Source of the DNA: Stomorhina lunata
Lineage: Eukaryota; Arthropoda; Insecta; Diptera; Rhiniidae
Length of the DNA stretch: 64,000 nt
Direction of reading: 5' to 3'
NCBI GenBank assembly: GCA_933228675.1
Contig: OW121741.1
Coordinates: forward strand, 77,409,387-77,473,386
A program made the translations under genes and the position numbers. Below, piece after piece: positions 44,259 to 54,929 of the stretch. Numbering within the stretch: the stretch's first letter is position 1; the number at the start of each line of letters is the position of its first letter. Below the pieces are notes generated by a model. The model was given only the letters and a program-made list of their open reading frames with translations. It had not been told where the DNA came from and searched no databases.

Positions 44259-45718
44259 AGTTTTGAATTCTTCCTGAATCCTTTTTTTTCACTGGATCTC
44301 ATTTCAATCAGTTCCTTATTATTTCTCACGGATTTTAGCTGATTATCAGGTATATTCCTATATTTCAGATCATATGCTATATGTAGCATAAATTCTAAAA
44401 ATCGGATACGTGCATGTAGGGGCGATATACCAAATTCCAGAACCTCTTGATTAATTGCAGTACTAGCTGATGCATCTTCTGAAGTTTGTAGAAATTCCGA
44501 TTTCTTCTTTCCGCATAATGAGCATTTCCAAGTTGAATTGGTTTCCGTTATAGCGTTGCTTACTTTTCCATCTATCATTGTCAATTGAAGCTCAAAATTT
44601 ACATTAATCAAATATCCATGTATGTCTATGCAGACTGGACTCAAATTGTCTATTGAATATTTGATATCATCAACCCAATTTTTTGTGCTTGCTGCATTTT
44701 CTTTTAAATATTCGAATCTGATCGGTCTGCAAAATGCCTTTGATCCTGGAGATGTGTTAACCCACACATATTCAGTACGCTCTTTTGATGTGGATGGTTC
44801 AGAACGATTCTTTCTTAATCTTAGTGGTACTAGGGATGCCATAAAAACGCTTCTGTAGTCATTTGTGTTCTGATGAGATGTTGATTGTTTGTATTCCGGT
44901 AACCCAGATAAACCGTCACATCCCCATTTACATATTAAAGTTAAGTCCTTGTTGTCAAGTTTCTTGGCTTCTTCTTCAGACAATGTAGTAGATATCAGCC
45001 TTGATGCCGTATTTTCCAATAATTTTGATAAATCCACAGATGCACTTTCGTCTCCTATCACGTTTGTTGGTATTAAGTTTTTTTTGGTTTTTAATAACGC
45101 ATTATATCCTGGTAAAATTGAGTGTCCTTTGTCTCGTAATGCCTTACAGAGTTTAATATATTTATTTTTACTCAATTTCAACTCGAGCATAAGAGCAAGT
45201 GCTTCTTCCTCCGAAAATTCTGATTGAGAAGAAGGAGTTGGTATACTCTTAATAATTCGCTTAAGACGTTTAGGAGAAGCCTCTGGGAGAATATCTGCTA
45301 TTTGTTTAGCTTCAGCTGGTTGATTATTTCGTTTGAGCACTTCCTTAAAGGAATCTTTGATTTCAGTATCCGAATGAGTAGAAAGAACTTCGGATAATCG
45401 CATCTTTTTAGATCTTTCTCCGAGATCATCATAGTTTTTTAGAGGGGCTCCAGCACCAGAAGTTTTAAGCTCAATTGAGTCCTTCAGCCAGTCTTTAAAT
45501 TTAGATTCAAATCTTTTTAAACAGTAATTAACCGACTTAATTTTAAGTTCAAATAACTTTACAAATTTTACGACTTTGTCTTCCTCACTATTGAGAATCA
45601 TGGAGTTAGTTTGACTTTTAGCATATCGCATGATTATTTTAATTTTTTCTGCTCTCGAACTGCTTGGTTGTTCAAAAAGAATATCGCACAACACTTTAAA
45701 TTCCAATGTTATAGCCAT
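44255..45718 (-). CDS. Transib (RAG1-like) transposase, N-terminal and DD part
   Basis: 487 residues from an ATG at 45718. Residues 1-160 are charged and probably bind terminal DNA (inference). KWGCDGLSGLPEYK at 264-277 carries the first catalytic Asp, D268. TMIDGKVSNAI at 380-390 carries the second, D383. WKCSLCGKKKSEF at 397-409 gives the CxxC half of a C2H2 zinc site whose His pair is in the next frame, as in RAG1 (C727/C730 with H937/H942). The protein is cut by a one-base shift at A8 (plus strand T8 at 44282-44289). Joined length would be about 680 residues, normal for Transib. There is no RING domain and no RAG2-like gene nearby. Apart from this shift nothing is damaged. Confidence 0.87.
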   Translation of the reverse strand: MAITLEFKVLCDILFEQPSSSRAEKIKIIMRYAKSQTNSMILNSEEDKVVKFVKLFELKIKSVNYCLKRFESKFKDWLKDSIELKTSGAGAPLKNYDDLGERSKKMRLSEVLSTHSDTEIKDSFKEVLKRNNQPAEAKQIADILPEASPKRLKRIIKSIPTPSSQSEFSEEEALALMLELKLSKNKYIKLCKALRDKGHSILPGYNALLKTKKNLIPTNVIGDESASVDLSKLLENTASRLISTTLSEEEAKKLDNKDLTLICKWGCDGLSGLPEYKQSTSHQNTNDYRSVFMASLVPLRLRKNRSEPSTSKERTEYVWVNTSPGSKAFCRPIRFEYLKENAASTKNWVDDIKYSIDNLSPVCIDIHGYLINVNFELQLTMIDGKVSNAITETNSTWKCSLCGKKKSEFLQTSEDASASTAINQEVLEFGISPLHARIRFLEFMLHIAYDLKYRNIPDNQLKSVRNNKELIEMRSSEKKGFRKNSKL

Positions 45719-46274
45719 GATGTTTTAACTGTTAATAGCAGTTACATTTAAAACTTTCTTTTTTATATTAAAAAAAAACATTTTTTATATATACCTGTAT
45801 CCAAAGAATAATAAAGAAATCAATGAATTAATGTATTTTTTACCTCTAAAAATAGGTGCATATATAACTCAACCAATATGTGCGTCTCGTAAAACCTACC
45901 TGTATGGAGGTGAGTAACCATATCCTTTCTGACCATTATGAAAAACCCAAGTTGTAACAATTTTTACCTATTGCATTAACTTTCACATTAAAAAACATTT
46001 TATAACCTTAACATAATTTTGCAATTTTTTCAAATACACCAATTTTAAATACCGGAAAAATGCCTTTAAATCTTATTTTAAATAAATTGTCACACTGTTA
46101 CTATAAAAGTACTCTTCTAATTAAACTTTTGCTACAAATTATGGATATATTACCTTTACACTGTTATCAAAATCGGTGCCTTACTCGTACTTACTTATTT
46201 AGAATCTTTTACTAAAATTTTATTTTTTAGCTTGGAACAAAAGGCAAAATCGAATAAAATTTTTTTAAGTCATT

Positions 46275-46418
46275 CTTATAATGTTTTCTTTAAAAAAATA
46301 AAAAACTATTTATATCTTTTTGAAGAAAATATTTGTTTATTAGCGAAGGATCATTGTCATCTTAAAAATAGTGAAATATTTGAGTATGATTATTAATTTT
46401 ATATGCACAAATTCATCA
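46275..46418 (-). repeat. Inner part of the Transib right arm
   Basis: Reverse complement of about 43433-43545, including CACAAATTCATCACTTATA and GAAGGATCATTGTCAT. Separated from the outer part of the arm by the nested element. Confidence 0.85.
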
Positions 46419-46426
46419 CTTATATT

Positions 46427-48163
46427 TAGCAATATATCAAAAACGGCTTTTTGCGAAAAAGAACTTTTTTATTGTAGAAAATGAATCTCTGGAATTATAA
46501 AAATAATGTTTATTTTACAACTTTTTTGTTTCTAAATCCTGTTAAAAGATGGCGCTAATTTCAGGTTACATATGAAAATCGCATTTTTAATAATTAAAAG
46601 TTAAAAATTTGGTTTGACAATGTTCCGCGACTTTGTTCAGGAGTATTTGGTCTAACTTTTTTCTGAATGTACCAACATCGAAAAAGATCCAAATAATATG
46701 TATTTGATACATTTGTAAGAAACATGTCAATACCGCCGCCTTGCGGCAATCTTTTGTAGCATTTTTAAAAACACAAAAATAGATGCTTTCAAAAGCTATC
46801 AAAAGAGATATCTGCGATGAAATTCCGACAAAAAATAAGAATTCTAGGGGCAAAAGTAGTTAACAGTATACCAATTCTGATACTTTTTTGAACGATTGTT
46901 TTAAAATTTTGTGTAAAATTTAGTCACTGTTTACAATATTAGAAGTAAAAATAATGTTTTTGTAATAAGAAGGGGTATGGCTTAAATTCCATATAAAAGT
47001 GAAAGTTTTTAACTTTTCTTTAACTTCAGCATCCATATGCAAAAATCTTGTTAGCCAGATTTTTTTATCGCGAAATTGGTTAGTTTCTCAATATGTTAAT
47101 TTGTTTTTTAAGTCCATTTCATTTTCCATCTCTACTTTTAAAAAATATAATCGCTGTAAATCGGTGAGGTATTAAATACATTTTTTTGGTCGGAATTGTT
47201 TTTGGTGGCAAGTTTCCATGTTACTAAATATTTAATTTTTAGATTCCTAGAACACAAAATGATCAGAAGCCACTGTTGTCTTGTTACATTTTACATATTT
47301 AAGAGATTCAATGTAGGCTGTATACACACTTTAAGATGTAGAAGAAAATCAATGGTCGCGATTTAATCGCGTATTATTTTTGCTTCACTGTAGGCCTCAG
47401 GATATATGTTCGTGAATTTGAGCAATATACCTTTAAGTACCACATTGCTATCATACATCAATGTGTCTTTCGAAGGTGAACAAGTGAAAAATGACACAAA
47501 TAGGCTTGCTTGTTTTTTAAATGGCACAAAAATGGCTATATATTTTTCTCGCAAAATTTGCACACATATTAAGAACATGTTTATCTAAAATTTTGATATG
47601 GCGCTTCTCGATGCGTTTGTTAGTTAATGAGTTATAGGAAGACAAATATTAAAAATGCAGAATTTTGACCCTTTTTTCATTTTTTTTGTTAGTTTTTCTC
47701 AATTTGTCGAAGAACCAAACATTTAATCGGGAAGCGCCATATCAAATTTTTAGATATCGATAGTAGCTATCTGTACGTAAAATTTGGTCTCAAAATCTTT
47801 ATCCGCTTTTGTGCCATTTTAAATGCAAATTTTATACTTTTTTCACTCCTGCATTATCTTTTATACATATCTTTTCTCTAAGTGTACTGATGTTTTTTTT
47901 ATGGTGATGAAATCTTTTACACTTATCTAACTATACAAATTTAAAAAAGTATAATTTATGACCTATTAAGAAAGTTACAGCGCAAAATTTGCTTCTAGTT
48001 TAAAAGCCAAAATTATAGAAAACACCCTGTATTTCAGGAACCAAAATAGCTTGGGCCATTTTATGTAGCACCAAGGATAGCTAAATATGTGTCTGAAAAA
48101 ATGTATATAAATTCATGTGATTATCTTGAAATTTAAAAACCTACTTATTTTGATATATTGCTA
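46427..48163. mobile_element. 1737 bp nested TIR element (hAT-like) inside the Transib arm
   Basis: The ends TAGCAATATATCAAAA and its exact complement form a 16 bp inverted repeat. CTTATATT is duplicated at 46419-46426 and 48164-48171. The left Transib arm keeps the uninterrupted site, which confirms the borders. No transposase ORF. A nested palindrome lies at 47517-47826. TAG start and 8 bp duplication suggest hAT; a 10 bp duplication with 15 bp ends is an alternative reading. Confidence 0.85.
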
Positions 48164-48171
48164 CTTATATT

Positions 48172-49436
48172 TAAATAAACAGTGTAAAAATGCTACGGGG
48201 GCCAAAGTTTTCAGAGTTTTTTAAGACTCGGTATTAATGCTTTATATACATGTTTAGTATCATTAGATCGGGAAAGACTAGGAGATTAGCACTAAGTAAA
48301 AGTTTTTTTTAAGTGCGTTACTTTTTTTACACTTTGTATCGTAAAACAAAAAAAAAATTGTTTTTCTGCTTTTTTAAGGAAAATATTTTTAATCTTTGAT
48401 ATTCTGTGGAAATGACATGGATAAAGATATTACAATGAAATTTTGTAGTAATGTAGACCAATAAGATGTAAAAGCAATAGACTAAAAAAAATTCCCAATT
48501 TTAACTTAAAAATTCCCCAATTCCCAACTGGGGAAAAAGGTGTTTCAAAAAATGAGTTTTTTTACAAATATGGCAACACTGTCTCTATTTGCAGCGCGTT
48601 TCAGAAAAAACTTTTCTAATCAATAACAGATATATTGGAAAATATGAACATTATAATTTTTTTCAAATCGGTGCTTTGCCTTTTGAGAAATTTTTGTTTA
48701 AACTAATTTTTTTTTTTACAAATTGCCATTTTTTGGAGAGGACATGTGCGAGGACCAAAAGTCCAATTAGCAAGAAATTTGTTTTATACGCATTCTCATT
48801 ATGTTTTCTTTTAAAAACTTTAAAAATCTTTTTATGTTTCTTAAGAAAATATTTTTTTATTAGTGAAAAAATATAGCTATCTTTTGGGGAAAAACTAAAA
48901 AAAAAGCGAAATTTTTTGTAAGTTTCAACTTTGAATATTTTTAACTTTTAAACAAAAGAAGATTTCTATAACTAACTTGCACAAAAATTATTCAGAATTT
49001 TATTACAAATTTAAAGAATATTCTTAAAAAATTTTTGGTCCTCAGATGCGTCCACCAGATCAAAAAAAGCTTAAAAAAAGAGGTAAAAAATCAACCTAAA
49101 AATTCCTTTTTACCCAAATATCTCGAAATCCAAAGGAGATAACCTACACATTTAAGCATATTTTTTGTAGATCTTCTCAAGGACAACTTAAGTTTAAAAT
49201 TTCTTTTCAATCCATACATAAATGGATTTTTGGCGAATTTTTAAAAAAATCGAACACCCGAGGTGACCAACTTTGAAGGTCCATCAATCACTCTCCCGAC
49301 CCCTCATGGACCAGTGCTTTTAAAAACCAACTCAAATACTCCTTGACTACCACCATGTCAAATTTCATTCAAATATCTCCAGTCGTTCAAAAGTTACAGA
49401 ATTATTTCCAAAAAAAAGCGTCCGTAAACCACTGTG
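48172..49436 (-). repeat. Outer part of the Transib right arm
   Basis: Near-exact reverse complement of 42164-43432. Ends with the complement of CACAGTG at 49436. Confidence 0.92.
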
Positions 49437-49495
49437 CAGTGGCTTATTTGAGTTATAAGTTGAATCGTTTATTTTTTAATTTAATTTTTTCAAGT

Positions 49496-49570
49496 GGTTC
49501 TGGCCGGGGATCGAACTTCGGACATCTGGTATGCGAGGCGGATGACTAACCTGCTGAGCCACGGCGGTTC
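49496..49570 (-). other. tRNA-like sequence (SINE head or decayed tRNA)
   Basis: On the minus strand: GCCGTGGCTCAGCAGGTTAG (A-box like), then CCGCCTCGCATACC, then AAGTTCGATCCCC (B-box like). Box spacing is tRNA-like but the T stem pairs at only three positions and the acceptor stem poorly. It lies 55 bp from the Transib target site. A tRNA-derived repeat is most likely. Confidence 0.45.
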
Positions 49571-49701
49571 ACTTTATGTTGATATCAAACTTGTATGAAA
49601 ACAAAATTGTCTGCTGAATTTCAATGTCTATACGTATGTATGTGTATAATTATCTGAAGTCAACTTTTAATGATATGACAGTTATAAAAACTTAGCTCTT
49701 A

Positions 49702-50502
49702 ATTTTTATACCCTTCACCACCATAGGTGGAAAGGGTATTATAAGTTTGTGCTGATGTTTGTAACGCAAAGAAATATTTGTCTTAGACCCACCTTTTAGT
49801 ATACCAATAGGCTTAGAATCACTTTCTGAGTCGATTTAGCGATGTCCGTCCGTCCGTCCGTCTGGCTGGCTGGACCCCCATGTAAACCTTGTAATCAAAC
49901 TACAGGTCGCAATTCTAAAGATAATTTGATGAAGATAATTTTTTTTAATAATAGGACTATGGCTATTGAAATTGGTCAAAATCGGTCCATTATTTATGGT
50001 ACTTCCCATAGGTCCCACTTCCCGGAATTGATATATTGGCCACAAATATCAATATTTTTTCATAAAATTTAAAACAAATACTGATTATGTAAACTTAAAT
50101 CACTGTACCAAATTTCGTTGAAATCGGTCCACATTTGACCATAGCTGCCATACAAACTCTTCTTTAAAAACGCACTAAATGAGACAAAAAATCACTAAAA
50201 CGCTCGTAAATCTAAAGATAATGCAAATTTTGAGTTTATTTTTTGCATACATAATTTCTGTAACAACTGTAATCAATTCGCCAAATTTCGAGATAATCGG
50301 TCCACATTTGACCCTAGCTCTCATATAAGTCCAAATGACGGAAACAGGTTGAATATATATTTTTTGAGAAAATGTTTGTATGATGGCAAAATTTAGCAAA
50401 TATTTGTCTTTATACTGGAAAAATAACACCCTTGACCCTAGTGGTGAAGGGTATCGTATGGTCGGCTTGACCGACTATAGCGCTTTCTTACTTGTTTTTT
50501 TT
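49702..50502 (+). repeat. Second-family (GTCY-type) repeat, full-length copy
   Basis: Starts TTTTTATACCCTTCACCACC, has the (GTCC)n tract with GGCTGGCTGG at about 49843-49875, several TTGACCATAGCTGCCATA modules, and ends GGTGAAGGGTATCG, hairpin-like TCGGCTTGACCGA and CTTTCTTACTTG. The 5' and 3' subterminal words are inverted copies. Same architecture as the DINE-1-like family. Confidence 0.75.
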
Positions 50503-50804
50503 TGTATTTATTGTAAATTTATTGTTCGTTGTTAGCAACATAAATTTCATTCATTCTCTTCATATAACAAATTATGCGTACAGATAAAATTTTTGTTTTA
50601 TCTGCAACTACTTGTTGATAACAGAATATAAGGTACGTTCATCATCTATTTAATATTACATATTCTCTACCAATACCTGTACATTTTGACATAGATACAT
50701 CTATTATACAATTTACACTCATTTAGACTATGAGTGTATTGTGATGCCGCAGAAACTAGTATATCACAAGTTTCCCTATTCAACCATCAGGATCAGTTTA
50801 ACAT
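50503..50804. other. Unassigned DNA
   Basis: About 300 bp, nothing recognised. Confidence 0.4.
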
Positions 50805-51062
50805 ATCTACACTAGGGTGCACCTTATATTATGAAAGTACGAAATTAAACCTTAACTCCCTCTAGAAATATTCTATGCAACATGAAAACATACTGTTCAA
50901 ATTTTTTTCAAAATTGCTTAAGGGGAACATGTGCCGCATCCGCCCACAAAGTGTTAAACTCTTTTGTATGGGAAAAATTGGGAGTATTTTCGCTTTTGCC
51001 AAAATTTTAACCACTTATAATAAAATTTTTTAGTCTCCATGTCTGTTTAGGGTTAATATATA

Positions 51063-51932
51063 CCCAGTAAAACTTTTCATTACCAAATAATGAGTTAAAC
51101 AGTTAAACTATTGAACACGAACTACTTACTCATTCGCTGTTTAAGTCATTACATTAACATGGGGATGTCATTGGAGGCAAGTACTTACCAATTGCAGAAA
51201 AGTAATGGCTTGGGTAAGCAATTTGAAAGCAACAACAACAACAGCAACAACTTTTTTTGTTGTTGTTTTATTAAAAACATATATTTTTAAACGAAATACA
51301 AATTTTTTTTATGATCCCATGGGGGCTCGAACCCAGACCCTCCGACTGCAGGGCAGAGAATCTTCCACTGAGCTATTTCATATGTTGACAACTTAGCAGC
51401 TTATAATTAATATAAACAATTTTTATTTTTAGATCCAAAATCATGTGAAAATAACTTTGTTTTTCCCTGATTTTTTTTTTGCTTTGTTGTAATTTTTGGA
51501 AAAATATTTTTATACGATTTTTTGTAATTATTTTAAAACTTTTTTAAAATTATTTTAAAACTTAAACAATTTAAATCTTCTTTTTTGTATAAGTTTTTAC
51601 ATAAAATTGACTCTTACTTACTTAAATGTTACAACCTGTCAACGTCAAAGTCCGAGCATATTTTAGAATTCCATGGATTTCGATCTTGTGCGAATATTCT
51701 CCAATTTTATAGGCCAAGCTTTGAAAAATGTTCCTCTACTTGGTCTTTCTATCGAAGTTTCGGACATCCTGCTCTAACATTAGGTAGTGGGACATTTCAA
51801 TTCTGATTTTATCCTCTTCATTGTATTTTTTTTCAAGAGAGGGTTACTAGCCCGTAATCCTAACCCATTTTTATCGATCTTATGGGACAACTCTCGGAAC
51901 ATGTTAACTTACAATATTAATGGGTGTTAAAC
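51063..51932 (-). mobile_element. 'CCCAG' element copy 4 (only one half)
   Basis: Starts CCCAGTAAAACTTTTC and stops at TGGGTGTTAAACT, followed by TA and a fresh CCCAG start. Carries the tRNA-Ala-like module (51317-51380). The other half is not found on the far side of copy 5, so this is a partial tandem duplication and not a simple insertion. Confidence 0.75.
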
Positions 51933-51934
51933 TA

Positions 51935-53258
51935 CCCAGTAAAACTTTTCATTACGAAATAATGAGTTAAACAGTTAAACTATTGAACACGAACTACTTA
52001 CTCATTCGCTGTTTAAGTCATTACATTAACATGGGGATGTCATTGGAGGCAAGTACTTACCAATTGCAGAAAGGTAATGACTTGGGTAAGCAATTTGAAA
52101 GGAACAACAACAACAGTAACAACTTTTTTGTTGTTGTTTTATTAAAAACATATATTTTTAAACGAAACACAAAATTTTTTTTATGATCCCATGAGGGCTC
52201 GAACCCAGACCCTCCGACTGCTAGGCAGAGACCCTTCCACTGAGCTACTTCATATGTTGAAAACTTAGCAGCTTATAATTAATATAAACAATTTTTATTT
52301 TTAGATCCAAAATCATGTGAAAATAACTTTGTTTTTCCCTGCTTTTTTTTGCTTTGTTGTAATTTTTGGACAAATATTTTTATACGATTTTTTGTAATTA
52401 TTTTAAAACTTTTTTGTAATTATTTTAAAACTTTTTTAAAATTATTTTAAAACTTAAACAATTTAAATCTTCTTTTTTGTATAAGTTTTTACATAAGATT
52501 GACTCTTACTTACTTAAATGTTACAACCTGTTAAGGTCAAAGTCCGAGCATATTTTAGAATTCCATGGGTTTCGATCTTGTGCGAATATTCTCCAATTTT
52601 ATAGGCCAAGCTTTGAAAAATGTTCCTCTACTTGGTCTTTCTATCGAAGTTTCGGACATCCTGCTCTAACATTAGGTAGTGGGACATTTCAATTCTAATT
52701 TTATCCTCTTCATTGTATTTTTTTTCAAGAGATTGTTACTAGCCCGTAATCCTAACCCATTTTTATCGATCTTATGGGACAACTCTCGGAACATGTTAAC
52801 TCACAATATTAATGGGTGTTAAACTAGCTCCCCGGGTGATACCATGAGGAGGTGTGTGTCCACAGTTGAGATGAAGGATGACCCAGATAAGTTGGGCTTA
52901 CCAAGTTAAGACCAATTAGAATCGTGTTTGGTATTCAACATCCCCTACATAATCAAAATTGACTCATGATGGTATTTTTTCATTAACGTGAGTTAGTTTT
53001 ACAAATTTTTTTTACAGAAGATAATATTTAAGTTCTTAAAATTCAAAAATCATTTAAAAAGACTCTTTTAATAAAAAAAAAACTAAAAAAAATTGTTGCC
53101 CTTGGTGGGATTTGAACCGGGGCCATTCAGTTTAAATTACCATCTTAATTACAAATAAGTACTTCTGTAATAACTTATTATTTATTCGGATGGTATGTTG
53201 TAGTCGTTACAAGGTAACCAGTTATCAGAGTACTTGCCATTACCAAAGTTTTGCTGGG
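51935..53258 (-). mobile_element. 'CCCAG' element copy 5, 1324 bp, complete
   Basis: CCCAGTAAAACTTTTC at the left and GTTTTGCTGGG at the right, with TA on both sides. Contains the tRNA-Ala-like module (52187-52251, minus) and the T-arm-like module near 53105. Very similar to copy 4 over the shared half. Confidence 0.8.
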
Positions 53259-53591
53259 TACTTTTTTAATCAAAAGTCTTGATGTGAATAAAAATTAATA
53301 AATATTTTTTTCATTTTAAACAAAATTTGGTAATAAATTTTTAATATTCTATCACTTTCCTATAGAAATAATTTAATTTTAAGTGGTTAAAATTTGGACA
53401 AAACCGAAAATACTCCCAATTTTTCTCATACCAAAAAGCTTAGCACTTTGTGGGTGGATGCGGCACATGTTCCCTTTTTTCAATTAAAAAAAAAATTGCA
53501 CAGCAGGTTTTTATCTTTAATAGAACATTTCTAGGGGAAGTTACTGTTCACTTTCACACTTTCGTAATATTAGGTGCATCCTAATCTACCT

Positions 53592-54023
53592 CTCAGTCAA
53601 TCTGGTACTCATAATGTTCGGTGTTTTCTCGAAAGCAGTGATCAAGTAGTCTTCGTGTTATATTTAGCTGTAACATATATCATTGGAAAAATTCAACGGT
53701 AGGCTCTTCGTTTTAGGACTAAGATCATTTTTAAACCAATAAAGCCAGATATATAACACAGTACGACAGTGGTTGGTACACATGAGAAATATTAACAAAA
53801 TATGAAAATAGAATTTTACATACGTAGTTTGTGAGATATAAGCGCATCAAAATTGTCCTATAAAATTCAGCATTGGCTGTTTTCGTTAGAGAAAAAGCCA
53901 GTTAGCTCGGTTTACCTCCGTGCTCTCAGTATAAGTAAATAAAAGGCAGAAGGCTTTTCTTTCGAATTAGCTAAAAAAAATTCTGCAACTTTTGGCAATC
54001 TTTTTTAAAAATCAAAATTAAGT
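53592..54023. other. Unassigned DNA
   Basis: No ORF or repeat that I can support. Confidence 0.4.
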
Positions 54024-54822
54024 AAAACAAGTAAGAAAGCGCTATAGTCGGTCAAGACCGACCATACCATACCCTTCACCATTATGGTTAAAGGTGTTCT
54101 TTTTCCTGTATAAAGACAAATATTTGCTAAATTTTGGCATCAACAAACATTTTCTCAAAACTTATATATTTAACCTGTTTCCGTCATTTGGACTTATATG
54201 AGAGCTAGGGTCAAACGTGAACCGATTATCTCGAAATTTGGCAAATTGATTACAGTTGTTACAAAAATTATGTATGCGAAAAATAAACTCAACATTTTCA
54301 TTATCTTTAGATTTACAGGCATTTTAGTGATTTTTTTGTCTCATTTAGTGCGTTTTTAAAGAAGAGTTTGTATGGGAGCTATGGTCAAATGTGAACCGAT
54401 TTCAACGAAATTTGGTACAGTGATTTTAGTTTACATAAGCAGTATTTGTTTAAAATTTCATGAAAAAATATTGATATTTGTGGCCAATATGTCATGGGAG
54501 GTACCTATGGGAGGTACCATAAATAATGGACTTATTTTGATGAATTTCAATAGCCATGGTCCCATTATCAAAAAAATGATCTGTGCCAAATTTCATCAAA
54601 TTATCTTTAGAATTGCGACTTGTAGTTTGATTACAAGGTTTACATGGGGGTCCAGCCAGTCAGAAAGACGGACGGACGGACATCGCTAAATCGACTCAGA
54701 AAGTGATTCTAAGTCTATTGGTATACTAAAAGGTGGGTCTAAGACAAATATTTCTATGTGTTACATACATCAGCACAAACTTATAATACCCTTTCCACCT
54801 ATGGTGGTGAAGGGTATAAAAA
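54024..54822 (-). repeat. Second-family (GTCY-type) repeat, full-length copy, minus
   Basis: From AAACAAGTAAGAAAGCGCT and the hairpin TCGGTC-AA-GACCGA at the left to ACCTATGGTGGTGAAGGGT at the right, with the GGACGGACGGACATCG tract at about 54670. Mirror of 49702-50502. Confidence 0.78.
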
Positions 54823-54929
54823 AAGTAAGGAATATTGCTTATAATAAAAAAGCATTGCATACCTTCAGGCTTAAATTTTTAATCAAATCGCAGTTATAAA
54901 TCCTAACATTAGTTCAAATTACATTATCT

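Larger units (their letters stand above)
42164..49436 (-). mobile_element. Transib (RAG1-like) transposon with long inverted arms, 7273 bp
   Basis: Both termini read CACAGTGGTTTACGGACGC going inward. CACAGTG is the heptamer of Transib ends and of V(D)J recombination signals. The 5 bp CAGTG is present on both sides (42159-42163 and 49437-49441), and a 5 bp duplication is the Transib norm. The arms are about 1.3 kb and nearly identical, unusually long for this superfamily. One transposase gene on the minus strand fills the middle. A 1737 bp element is nested at 46427-48163; without it the element is about 5.5 kb. Because CAGTG is almost self-complementary, part of the apparent duplication could be terminal-repeat sequence. 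Confidence 0.88.
50813..53583. mobile_element. Palindromic hAT-like element split by CCCAG copies
   Basis: The left arm (50813-51062) begins TAGGGTGCACCT. The right arm (53259-53583) is its diverged complement and ends AGGTGCATCCTA. Both arms share GGGAACATGTGCCGCATCC and CACAAAGTG. The flanks ATCTACAC and ATCTACCT look like a decayed 8 bp duplication. Without the insertion the element is about 570 bp with no ORF. Confidence 0.7.

Noticed and set aside
46587..46853. 88-codon ORF in the nested element
   Set aside because: No motif, poor composition for a transposase, and not bounded by anything gene-like.
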